A stretch of DNA of 21,805 nt from Pseudomonas sp. UBA4194 (lineage in GTDB: Bacteria; Pseudomonadota; Gammaproteobacteria; Pseudomonadales; Pseudomonadaceae), in assembly GCF_002379585.1 (NCBI RefSeq), contig NZ_DFUE01000065.1, positions 18,954 through 40,758 of the forward strand, written 5' to 3'. The notes beneath the pieces were generated by a model. The model ran no database searches and had not been told where the DNA came from. It saw only the letters and a list, made by a program, of their open reading frames with translations. Positions 14,536 to 21,750 of the stretch are shown here, piece by piece (the first letter of the stretch is position 1; every line of letters begins with the position of its first letter). Position numbers and translations under genes: made by a program.

Positions 14536-15876
14536 TCACGAAACCTGAGGCACCTTGCGCGGCGCCATCAGGTACAGCCAGATCAGAGCAATGAAATACA
14601 TCGCCGGAATAATCAGGAACAGCACCGTGTAGTTGTTGTGAGTCACCGTCAGGATGTAGCCCACCACCTGGGTCATGAACATCCCGCCCACTGCGGCGCA
14701 CATCCCGCCGAAGCCGAACACGGTGCTCATCATGTGCTTGGGCGTGTAGTCCATGACCACACTCCAGATGTTCGCGGTCCACGCCTGGTGCGCGGCGATG
14801 GCCAGGGAAATTGCCGCCACAGCCACCCACAGGTTCGTCGCGCCGGCGGCGAACACCACGCTGATGATCGACACGGCAAACACCAGCATCGACAGCAACC
14901 GCGCCTTCACCGGCTGCATGCCGCGGCCGATCAGGAACGACGACAGCACACCGCCGCCCACGCTGCCCACGTCGGCGCACAGGTAGATGATGATCAACGG
15001 AATACCCATCTGGGTCACGTTGATGCCCAACTGGTACTGCTGATTGAGGAACGGCGGCAGCCAGTACAGATAGAACCAGAACACGGGCGCGGTCATCATG
15101 AAGGCGCCCGCGAAGGCCCAGGTGCCGCGCATGGTCATGATCTTCCAGAACGGCACGCCCGGCTGTTCCGGCTCGGCCTCGTCCTGAATGTAGTCCAGCT
15201 CACTGTCCTTGACCCGCGGGTGCTTGTCCGGGTCGAAATACTTAAGTCCCCAGAACACTGCCCAGGCCAGGCCGAGCAGGGCGATGGTCAGAAACGCCGC
15301 CTGCCAGCCCCAGACACTGAGGATCAACGGCAGCATCATCGGCGTGAGCAGCGCGCCAACGTTGGTGCCGGCGTTGAAGATGCCGGTGGCCACGGCGCGC
15401 TCCTTGGCCGGGAACCACAGCCGGGTGGTCTTCACGCATGCCGGGTAGTTCGCCGCTTCGGTCATCCCCAGAATGAACCGGCAGACCATGAAGCCCACGG
15501 CCGAGGTGGCCAGGCCATGAGCGCCGGTGGCCAGGCTCCACAGCAGCACGGCGCCGAAGAACACCCGCTTGACGCCGATCTTGTCGATTAACCGACCTTG
15601 CAGCAGGAAGCCGATGGCGTAGCCCACCTGGAACCAGAAATTGATGTTGGCGTAGTCCATCGCCGTCCAGCTCATCTCCTTGGCCAGGATCGGCTGCATC
15701 ACACCCAGGGCGGCGCGGTCGATGTAGTTCAGGGTGGTGGCGAAGAACACCAGCGCGAGCATGCCCCAGCGGGTCTTGCCCACGGCGGCACCGGCCTTGA
15801 CCATGTCCTTGAAGCCGACTTTGGCAGCGGGTGCCTGTGGGGCACGGGGCAGGGCAGAACTGTTGGGTTGAGTCAT
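14536..15876 (-). CDS. MFS transporter, anion:cation symporter family (candidate quinate/shikimate carrier)
   Basis: Inner-membrane proton-coupled carrier of 446 aa with about 12 membrane segments. The first helix ends in LNYIDRAALGVM, the ACS-family hallmark, followed by GRLIDKIGVKRVF (motif A) and RFILGMTEAANYP. ACS members carry organic anions such as hexuronates and aromatic acids. Placement back-to-back with quiC suggests a hydroaromatic acid. The open frame extends 32 codons further, but I chose the ATG at 15874-15876; its ribosome site (GGATGG) is poor, so the start is less certain than the gene. It ends in a strong terminator and is divergent from quiC, with a 593-bp control region between. 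Confidence 0.9.
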   Translation of the reverse strand: MTQPNSSALPRAPQAPAAKVGFKDMVKAGAAVGKTRWGMLALVFFATTLNYIDRAALGVMQPILAKEMSWTAMDYANINFWFQVGYAIGFLLQGRLIDKIGVKRVFFGAVLLWSLATGAHGLATSAVGFMVCRFILGMTEAANYPACVKTTRLWFPAKERAVATGIFNAGTNVGALLTPMMLPLILSVWGWQAAFLTIALLGLAWAVFWGLKYFDPDKHPRVKDSELDYIQDEAEPEQPGVPFWKIMTMRGTWAFAGAFMMTAPVFWFYLYWLPPFLNQQYQLGINVTQMGIPLIIIYLCADVGSVGGGVLSSFLIGRGMQPVKARLLSMLVFAVSIISVVFAAGATNLWVAVAAISLAIAAHQAWTANIWSVVMDYTPKHMMSTVFGFGGMCAAVGGMFMTQVVGYILTVTHNNYTVLFLIIPAMYFIALIWLYLMAPRKVPQVS

Positions 15877-15983
15877 TGCGTTGGACCATCCGTACTTGCG
15901 CGGTGGACATGAGCCACCGCCGAACTTCGACTGAGCGCCAGGCGTCTTGGCGGTGCGCCGCACTTTCGGCACGACGACGCAGT

Positions 15984-16009
15984 CTGATACAGGGCGTGCA
16001 CGGTATCAG
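15984..16009. promoter_or_regulatory. Inverted repeat CTGATAC-N12-GTATCAG
   Basis: Perfect 7-bp arms about 110-130 bp upstream of the MFS start. It could be a two-turn operator or a leader hairpin of the MFS transcript. Confidence 0.4.
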
Positions 16010-16162
16010 AGACGCAGGGGAATTGGCGCGCTCGGCGCGAGCAAACGTGCTTAGTGCAGGTTTGGCGCCAGCAGCGGTTCGCGGTGCAAGGAGGGGGGAG
16101 CTGACACGGAAAGTAGGCGCATGAGTGGTTACCTGATTCTTGAAATTTTTATGGGGTCTGTA

Positions 16163-16186
16163 CCGAAGCGCCACGTTGCACTTCGG
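16163..16186. promoter_or_regulatory. Inverted repeat CCGAAG-N12-CTTCGG
   Basis: Perfect 6-bp arms with the same 12-bp spacing as the repeat at 15984 but a different sequence. Function unknown. Confidence 0.3.
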
Positions 16187-16281
16187 TTCGTCGGTTGGCG
16201 CAGTGCCGTTCGACCAGCTTCACTGTTGGGGTGGATGTTGCGCACTGAGGCCGTTTGGCGCAATCGATCAGGGCCGTAAGT

Positions 16282-16296
16282 GGTCGATAATCGCAC
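16282..16296. promoter_or_regulatory. PcaR-like box upstream of quiC
   Basis: GGTCGATAATCGCAC matches the P. putida PcaR box (GTTCGATAATCGCAC) at 14 of 15 bases, with the CGAT-A-ATCG palindrome intact. It is centred about 55 bp before the expected quiC transcript start, suited to activation by an IclR-family protein of the beta-ketoadipate pathway. Confidence 0.65.
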
Positions 16297-16301
16297 GCAA
16301 A

Positions 16302-16318
16302 ACTAACTGGTTCGTACG
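16302..16318. promoter_or_regulatory. Candidate TetR operator at quiC
   Basis: ACTAACTGGTTCGTACG resembles the aroE-promoter site at 20208-20225 (10 of the first 11 bases). It covers the -35 region of the quiC promoter. Confidence 0.5.
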
Positions 16319-16331
16319 TGTCCAATTGAGG

Positions 16332-16337
16332 TATAAA
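16332..16337 (+). promoter_or_regulatory. quiC -10 element
   Basis: TATAAA inside GGTATAAAATCC. No good -35 is seen 17 bp upstream (GGTTCG), consistent with activator dependence. It leaves a leader of roughly 125 nt. Confidence 0.5.
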
Positions 16338-16469
16338 ATCCTCACAAATAATTCCTTCACCACGGTTTCGTTGGCCTGCAGAGCAGCCGGCGGGGCTGAT
16401 ATAAAGGCTCGTCGTTGAGGCCGCCACGCACATCGCGTAAGACCTCGAGCAGCCTATTGGAGCTTGCCC

Positions 16470-18380
16470 ATGCAGCGTTCGATCGCCACCGTCTCCCTGA
16501 GCGGTACCCTGCCGGAAAAACTCGAAGCCATCGCCGCAGCGGGCTTCGACGGCGTCGAAATATTCGAGAATGACCTGCTCTATTACGACGGCAGCCCACG
16601 GGAAGTACGGCAGATGTGCGCCGACCTGGGCATCGCCATCACCCTGTTTCAGCCGTTTCGCGACTTCGAAGGCGGCAACCGCTCGCGCATGGCGCGCAAT
16701 TTCGATCGGGCCGAGCACAAGTTCGACCTGATGCAGGAACTGGGTACCGACCTGGTGCTGGTGTGCAGCAATACCGCGGCCGATTCCCTGGGCGAGCAGC
16801 AGATTCTGGTCGACGATCTGCGCCAACTGGCCGAGCGTGCCGACAAGCGTGGCTTGCGCATCGGCTACGAAGCGCTGGCCTGGGGCCGTCATGTGAACAC
16901 CTATCAGCAGGTGTGGGACATCGTTCGGCAGGCCGACCACAAGGCACTGGGCGTGCTGCTCGACAGCTTCCATACCCTGTCGCTCAAGGGTGACCCGAGC
17001 GCCATCGCCGACATTCCCGGCGACAAGATCTTCTTCGTGCAGATGGCCGACGCCCCGATCCTGGCCATGGACGTGCTGGAGTGGAGCCGTCACTTCCGCT
17101 GCTTCCCGGGCCAGGGCGAATTCGATCTGCCGGGCTTTCTCGCGCCTATCATCAAGACCGGCTATACCGGCCCGCTGTCGCTGGAGATCTTCAACGACGG
17201 CTTCCGCGCCGCGCCACCTCGGGCCAATGCCGCCGATGGCCTGCGTTCGCTGCTGTATCTGGAAGAGAAAACCCGCAAGCTGCTGGAGCAGGAAGCCACC
17301 CCGGTGGCGAACCTGGACATCCTCTTCGCGCCGCCCGAAGCCGATGAGTACAAGGGCATCGAGTTCCTCGAGTTCGCCGTCGACGAAGCGCTGGGTGCCA
17401 AACTCAGCCACTGGCTGCAACAGCTGGGCTTCGCCAAGGCCGGCCAGCACCGCTCCAAGAACGTCAGCCTGCTGCGCCAGGGTGACATCAACCTGATCCT
17501 CAATGCCGAACCCTATTCATTCGCCCACAACTTCTTCGAGTCCCATGGGCCGTCGTTGTGTGCCACGGCGCTGCGGGTCAAGGACAGTGCCAAGGCGCTG
17601 GAGCGGGCAGTAGCCTACAAGGGTCAGCCGTTTCGCGGGCTGGTGGGTCCGAACGAGCGCCAACTGGCAGCCGTGCGCGCCCTGGATGGCAGCCTGATCT
17701 ACCTGGTGGACGAGGCCAGCGAAGGTCCGACCATCTACGACACCGATTTCAGCCTCAGCCCACAGGCCCCAGCGCCTGGCCTGCTCAAGTCCATCGACCA
17801 CATGGCCATGGCCATTCCGCCGGACACGCTGGACAGTTGGGTGCTGTTCTACAAGACCGTACTGGATTTCAAGGCCGACGACGAAGTGGTGCTGCCCGAC
17901 CCCTACGGCCTGGTGAAAAGCCGCGCAGTACGCAGCCGCTGCAGCTCGATCCGTCTGCCCCTGAACATTTCCGAGAATCGCAACACGGCCATTTCCCATG
18001 CCTTGTCGACTTACCGTGGCTCGGGTGTGCACCACATTGCGTTCGACTGCGACGATATCTTCGCGGCGGTCAGCAAAGCCAAGGAAGCCGGTGTGGCGCT
18101 GTTGGACATTCCGCTGAACTACTACGACGACCTGGGCGCGCGCTTCGATTTCGATGACGAATTCCTCAGTGAGCTGGCGTATTACAACGTCTTGTACGAC
18201 CGTGACGCGAACGGTGGCGAACTGTTTCACGTGTACACCGAACCGTTCGAAGAGCGTTTCTTCTTCGAAGTGCTGCAGCGTCGCGGTGGCTATCAGGGTT
18301 ACGGCGCCGCCAACGTTGCCGTGCGCCTGTCGGCCATGGCCAAGGCCCGTGCCGGTGGCGTGCGTCACGCCAAGCTGTAG
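16470..18380 (+). CDS. quiC: 3-Dehydroshikimate dehydratase QuiC1, fused to an HPPD-like domain
   Basis: Cytoplasmic enzyme of 636 aa that converts 3-dehydroshikimate to protocatechuate, linking quinate/shikimate use to PcaHG. Residues 1-285 form a metal-dependent TIM barrel with E134 (GYEAL), D165 and H168 (LLDSFHTL), Q191 (FVQMAD) and E239 (LSLEIFND). Residues 290-636 are two glyoxalase-type modules like 4-hydroxyphenylpyruvate dioxygenase; H444 (SIDHMAM), H521 (GVHHIAF) and E600 (FFFEVLQRRGGYQGYG) stand where HPPD binds iron. This fused form is the P. putida-type QuiC1, often mislabelled HPPD. The ATG at 16470 has GGAG 7 nt upstream; a TTG two codons earlier is unlikely. A PcaR-like box and a candidate TetR site precede it, and a TetR gene follows. 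Confidence 0.95.
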   Translation: MQRSIATVSLSGTLPEKLEAIAAAGFDGVEIFENDLLYYDGSPREVRQMCADLGIAITLFQPFRDFEGGNRSRMARNFDRAEHKFDLMQELGTDLVLVCSNTAADSLGEQQILVDDLRQLAERADKRGLRIGYEALAWGRHVNTYQQVWDIVRQADHKALGVLLDSFHTLSLKGDPSAIADIPGDKIFFVQMADAPILAMDVLEWSRHFRCFPGQGEFDLPGFLAPIIKTGYTGPLSLEIFNDGFRAAPPRANAADGLRSLLYLEEKTRKLLEQEATPVANLDILFAPPEADEYKGIEFLEFAVDEALGAKLSHWLQQLGFAKAGQHRSKNVSLLRQGDINLILNAEPYSFAHNFFESHGPSLCATALRVKDSAKALERAVAYKGQPFRGLVGPNERQLAAVRALDGSLIYLVDEASEGPTIYDTDFSLSPQAPAPGLLKSIDHMAMAIPPDTLDSWVLFYKTVLDFKADDEVVLPDPYGLVKSRAVRSRCSSIRLPLNISENRNTAISHALSTYRGSGVHHIAFDCDDIFAAVSKAKEAGVALLDIPLNYYDDLGARFDFDDEFLSELAYYNVLYDRDANGGELFHVYTEPFEERFFFEVLQRRGGYQGYGAANVAVRLSAMAKARAGGVRHAKL

Positions 18381-18388
18381 CCGGGCCA

Positions 18389-18414
18389 GCCCGTGCCGTT
18401 GCCACGGTGCGGGC
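18389..18414 (+). terminator. Hairpin after quiC
   Basis: GCCCGTGCCGT-TGCC-ACGGTGCGGGC folds into an 11-bp stem with two G-U pairs. The T run after it is short (TTCCC), so termination may be partial, letting some transcription enter the TetR gene. Confidence 0.5.
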
Positions 18415-18475
18415 TTCCCATGGCCGCGCGTGGCGCTTCATAATTGCCACTGACCAACGAAGGCCGTGACCCAGC

Positions 18476-19144
18476 ATGACAATAATGACAGAGGCCAGCG
18501 TGGAACCCGCCGAAGCGCCTCGCAAGCCGCGCAAGAACAACCCCGAAAAAACCCGCGAGAACATTCTGCAGGCCGCCATTACCGAGTTCGTTCAACAAGG
18601 GCTGGCGGGCGCGCGGGTGGACGCGATCGCCGAGCGCACGCACACTTCCAAGCGCATGATCTATTACTATTTCACCAGCAAGGAGCAGCTGTACCTGGAG
18701 GTGCTGGAAAAACTCTACGGAGACATTCGCGGCACCGAGGCCAAGCTGCACCTGGATGAGCTGTCGCCGGTGGAAGGCATTCGTCGGCTGGTGGAGTTCA
18801 GCTTCGATCACCACGACCGCAACGAAGATTTCGTACGCATCGTGTGCAACGAGAACATGCACAAGGGCGAGTACGTCAGGAAGTCCAAAAGCATTCGCGA
18901 ATTGAACAAGACCGTGCTGATCGCCCTGGGCAACCTGTTGCGCCGCGGCACCGAGCAGGGCGTGTTTCGCCCGGGTCTGGATGCCATGGACGTGCATTTG
19001 ATGATCAGCTCGTTCTGCTTTTACCGAGTGTCGAACAAACACACCTTCGGTGAGCTGTTTCAGGTGGATTTCAACGAGGCGGGGCTCAAACAGCACCATC
19101 GCGAGATGCTGTGCGAATCGTTGTTGCGGTTCATCAAAGTCTAA
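18476..19144 (+). CDS. TetR/AcrR-family transcriptional regulator
   Basis: Repressor-type regulator of 222 aa. The helix-turn-helix spans about residues 25-72 (TRENILQAAITEFVQQGLAGARVDAIAERTHTSKRMIYYYFTSKEQLY), with the classic YYYF end of the recognition helix. The C-terminal part is helical and ligand-binding. It starts 95 bp after quiC on the same strand. The ATG at 18476 has AAGG 12 nt away; a second ATG at 18485 is an alternative. A CATAAT at 18439-18444 may be its own -10. As recalled, the same MFS-quiC-TetR order occurs in P. putida. It probably recognises the ACTAACYGGTT sites at quiC and aroE. Confidence 0.92.
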   Translation: MTIMTEASVEPAEAPRKPRKNNPEKTRENILQAAITEFVQQGLAGARVDAIAERTHTSKRMIYYYFTSKEQLYLEVLEKLYGDIRGTEAKLHLDELSPVEGIRRLVEFSFDHHDRNEDFVRIVCNENMHKGEYVRKSKSIRELNKTVLIALGNLLRRGTEQGVFRPGLDAMDVHLMISSFCFYRVSNKHTFGELFQVDFNEAGLKQHHREMLCESLLRFIKV

Positions 19145-19160
19145 GGCCAGGCATGCCGAC

Positions 19161-19223
19161 GCCTTCGCGGCTTCACGCCGCTCCTACAGGCGCCCCCCTG
19201 TAGGAGCGGCGTACAGCCGCGAA
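19161..19223. repeat. Inverted pair of first-family REPs
   Basis: A reversed unit (19161-19188) faces a forward unit (19199-19223) across a C-rich loop, placed between the convergent TetR and aroE genes. A C10 run follows at 19228-19237. Confidence 0.88.
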
Positions 19224-19271
19224 ACCGCCCCCCCCCCGCCCCCACAAATCCCACCCCCACCCACAATCCCC

Positions 19272-19300
19272 TGTGGGAGCGGGTTCTACCCGCGATGAGG
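19272..19300 (-). repeat. REP element, second family, reversed
   Basis: TGTGGGAGCGGG...CCCGCGATGAGG unit 10 bp before the aroE stop. Together with the preceding inverted pair it probably forms the shared end of the two converging transcripts. Confidence 0.85.
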
Positions 19301-19310
19301 CCCGCCCGGC

Positions 19311-20162
19311 CTACCCATTCATCTCGGCAAAATGCGCCATCATTCGCTCAGCATCCGCCTGCGCACCACTGAACAACTCAAACGCCTTCACCGCCTGAAA
19401 CACCGCCATGGTGCCCCCGTCCAGCGTGCGGCAACCCAGTGCCCTGGCTTCGCGCAGCAGTTCGGTTTCCAGCGGAAAGTAAACGATTTCAGCCACCCAC
19501 AACGGCTCCCGGAGGGCTTCCTTGGGCACCGGCATACCGGGCAGTTTGGCCATGCCCATCGGCGTGGTATTGACCAGCCCATCGGCCTCGGCGAGGGCCT
19601 CCAGCAAATCACCGCCCACTTGCGCGGGGTTGCCGGAAAAGTGCTGGTTGAGGTTGTCGGCCAGCGCCTGCGCCCGCGCTGGTTCCACGTCGAAGATGCT
19701 CAATTGCTGCACACCTTCCAGCAACAAGGCATGGGCCACTGCGGCACCGGCACCGCCGGCGCCCATCTGCACCACGCGGTCACGCTTGGCATCGTGCATG
19801 CCGCGGCGAAAGCCTTCGGCAAAGCCCAGGCAGTCGGTATTGTGGCCAACACGCTTGCCGTCCTTGAGCACCACGGTATTGACCGCGCCGATCCCGGCCG
19901 CCTCGGGCGACAGGTCATCGAGCAGGGGAATGATGGCCTGCTTGGCAGGGAAGGTAATGTTCAGGCCGGTGAAACTCATGCGCTGGGCGGCTGTAAGCAG
20001 ATCTTCCAGCGCGCTGTTATCCAGCTTCAGGACATCCAGGTCGATCAGTCGATAGACATAGCCCAAGCCCTGGGCCGCCCCTTCACGCTCATGCATGGCG
20101 GGGGTGCGGGACTGTTGAATACCGGCGCCAATCAGGCCCGCCAGAATGCTGTTGCGGCTCAT
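19311..20162 (-). CDS. aroE: AroE-type quinate/shikimate dehydrogenase, probably NAD-linked
   Basis: Shikimate/quinate dehydrogenase family enzyme of 283 aa, oxidising shikimate to 3-dehydroshikimate or quinate to 3-dehydroquinate. The catalytic pair is K74 (TFPAKQ) and D110 (HNTDCLGF), with N95 in GAVNT. The nucleotide loop is GAGGAGAA at 134-141, and D158 (SIFDVEP) replaces the Asn-Arg-Thr motif that binds the NADP phosphate in biosynthetic AroE, so NAD and a catabolic role are likely, as in corynebacterial QsuD. GGAG lies 7 nt before the ATG. It has its own promoter with an embedded palindrome similar to a site at quiC. This is probably a catabolic paralogue rather than the housekeeping aroE. 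Confidence 0.9.
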   Translation of the reverse strand: MSRNSILAGLIGAGIQQSRTPAMHEREGAAQGLGYVYRLIDLDVLKLDNSALEDLLTAAQRMSFTGLNITFPAKQAIIPLLDDLSPEAAGIGAVNTVVLKDGKRVGHNTDCLGFAEGFRRGMHDAKRDRVVQMGAGGAGAAVAHALLLEGVQQLSIFDVEPARAQALADNLNQHFSGNPAQVGGDLLEALAEADGLVNTTPMGMAKLPGMPVPKEALREPLWVAEIVYFPLETELLREARALGCRTLDGGTMAVFQAVKAFELFSGAQADAERMMAHFAEMNG

Positions 20163-20202
20163 CGGGTGACTCCATTGTTATTGTTGGATGCAATGGAGAT
20201 AA

Positions 20203-20229
20203 ATTGTACTAACCGGTTAATTACGTCAA
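20203..20229 (-). promoter_or_regulatory. aroE promoter with TetR-type palindrome in the spacer
   Basis: On the minus strand TTGACG (20224-20229), a 15-bp spacer and TACAAT (20203-20208). The perfect palindrome TAACCGGTTA (20210-20219) fills the spacer, a classic repressor position. The flanks extend it to ACTAACCGGTTAATTACG, similar to the site at 16302. Confidence 0.68.
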
Positions 20230-20230
20230 A

Positions 20231-21667
20231 TCATTTTGTCGAGGTCGTCGCCTTGCCCGGATGACCGGAGACATTGGCACCGGCATCCTTGGGCAGTTTC
20301 CACAAATCGAACATCGACACCAGGGTCAACACACCGACCATGGCGAACGCCAGGTGATAGCTGGCCAACGATTCACCGTCCACCCCCAGCACAGATTCGC
20401 TCAAACGCAGGAAAATCACCGCCAATGCCACACCCAGACCGAATGCCAATTGCTGAGTCATGCTGAACAGGGTGTTGGCCGAGGACATCAAGGGTGCGGG
20501 CATATCGGCGAAGGCCATGCTGCTGTAGGCGGTGAAACCCATGGACCGGGCCATGCCCGACACCAGCAGTACCGGCAGGATGATCGTCAATGAGGTGCCG
20601 GGAGTCATCAATGCGCAGGCAAAAGTGGTAGCGGTGAGCACCAGGCTGCTGCCGATCAAGGTGGTACGAAAACCGTGGCGGCGCAGTACCCAGGCGGTCA
20701 TCGGTTTCATGCCGATGTTGCCGGCGAACAAGGTCAGCACCAGCAGGCCGGCGGTGAAGGCGTCATAGCCGAAGCCGAGCTGGAACATCAAGGGCAGCAG
20801 GAACGGATGGGCGCTGACCATGGCGCGAAACAGCGAGCCGCCATTGAAGGTGACCGAGTAGGTCTTGATCTTCAGCGCATCGAGTTTCAGCAGCGGCGTT
20901 GGGTGGCGATTGAAGTGGCGAAACATGGCCCACAACAGGATCGCGCTGGTGGCCAGCATGACGTACCCGTGCCAGTCCCGCGGCGCCTGGCCCAGATAAT
21001 CGAGACCAAACAGCAGGCCGACACAGGCCAGGGCACACAGTACGAAACCCAAGGTGTCGAAGGGCCTGACCTGGCCTTCCTGGTGTCCGCCGGGCATGAG
21101 CTTGTAGGCGCATACCAGAGCGATCAGACCCAGCGGCAGGTTGAGCAGGAAGATCCAGTGCCAGGATGCGTAGGTGGCAATGAAGCCGCCGATCGGTGGC
21201 CCCAGCACCGGTGCGACCAGTCCGGGCCAGGTGATGAAGGCAATGGCGGTGAGCAGATCGGATTTTTCGGTGTTGCGCAGCACCGCCAGTCGGCCCACCG
21301 GCACCATCATCGCCCCGCCAATGCCTTGCAGCACCCGCGCGGCGGTGAATTGCCAGAGCTCCTGGGAGGCGGCGCACAACACCGACGCGAAGGTGAACAG
21401 CGCCAGCGCCGCCATGAACACCCGACGATGCCCCCAGCGGTCGGCCACCCACCCACTGCCGGGGATGAAGATGGCCAGGGTCATGACATAGGCGGTAATG
21501 CCGATGTTGAGGTCCACTGCAGTGGCGCGGAAAGACTTCGCCATGTCCGGCAAGGCGGTGACGATAACCGTAGCGTCGAGGTTTTCCATGAAGAACGCAG
21601 CGGCCACGAGCAGGGCCATGAGGCGGGAGCGCGACGCGGACAGCCGGGGGATGGCGGGAGCGTTCAA
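20231..21667 (-). CDS. MFS transporter, DHA2 (EmrB/QacA) type
   Basis: Inner-membrane carrier of 478 aa, probably 14 membrane segments. Signatures are MENLDATVIVTALP in the first helix, GWVADRWGHRRVF (motif A), ARVLQGIGGAMMVP (motif B) and APVLGPPIGGFI (antiporter motif C), which point to proton-driven efflux of drugs or aromatic compounds. The start codon is TTG, with GGAG 8 nt upstream; the next internal ATG (residue 17) would cut into the first helix. It lies 68 bp upstream of aroE on the same strand, but aroE has its own promoter starting right after the MFS stop. A palindrome near the ribosome site suggests local repression. Substrate unknown. Confidence 0.9.
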   Translation of the reverse strand: MNAPAIPRLSASRSRLMALLVAAAFFMENLDATVIVTALPDMAKSFRATAVDLNIGITAYVMTLAIFIPGSGWVADRWGHRRVFMAALALFTFASVLCAASQELWQFTAARVLQGIGGAMMVPVGRLAVLRNTEKSDLLTAIAFITWPGLVAPVLGPPIGGFIATYASWHWIFLLNLPLGLIALVCAYKLMPGGHQEGQVRPFDTLGFVLCALACVGLLFGLDYLGQAPRDWHGYVMLATSAILLWAMFRHFNRHPTPLLKLDALKIKTYSVTFNGGSLFRAMVSAHPFLLPLMFQLGFGYDAFTAGLLVLTLFAGNIGMKPMTAWVLRRHGFRTTLIGSSLVLTATTFACALMTPGTSLTIILPVLLVSGMARSMGFTAYSSMAFADMPAPLMSSANTLFSMTQQLAFGLGVALAVIFLRLSESVLGVDGESLASYHLAFAMVGVLTLVSMFDLWKLPKDAGANVSGHPGKATTSTK

Positions 21668-21686
21668 ATGGGAGTCTCCGTGACAG

Positions 21687-21701
21687 GTAACATTTGGTTA
21701 C
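21687..21701. promoter_or_regulatory. Palindrome upstream of the DHA2 gene (candidate operator)
   Basis: GTAAC-ATTTG-GTTAC has perfect 5-bp arms and lies about 20 bp before the TTG start. It resembles repressor sites of efflux genes; the regulator may lie to the right of the window. Confidence 0.45.
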
Positions 21702-21750
21702 TTTCTATCACGGATGGGGAGGGGTGGGGCTAGGGTGGGTGCGGAAATCT

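Larger units (their letters stand above)
15877..16469. other. 593-bp divergent control region between MFS and quiC
   Basis: No protein-coding frame here looks real. It holds two inverted repeats with 12-bp spacers, a PcaR-like box, a candidate TetR operator and a quiC -10 element, listed separately. I could not fix a convincing MFS promoter; the A/T-rich stretch near 16140-16155 is the best place on the minus strand. Confidence 0.6.

Noticed and set aside
16140..16418. 92-aa open frame in the MFS/quiC control region
   Set aside because: No ribosome site or domain; it overlaps the PcaR-like box and the quiC promoter.
16149..17450. 433-aa open frame opposite quiC
   Set aside because: Shadow frame; the plus strand encodes an unmistakable QuiC barrel.
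19228..19237. C10 run as a phase-variation tract
   Set aside because: It lies between convergent genes, away from any promoter or reading frame.
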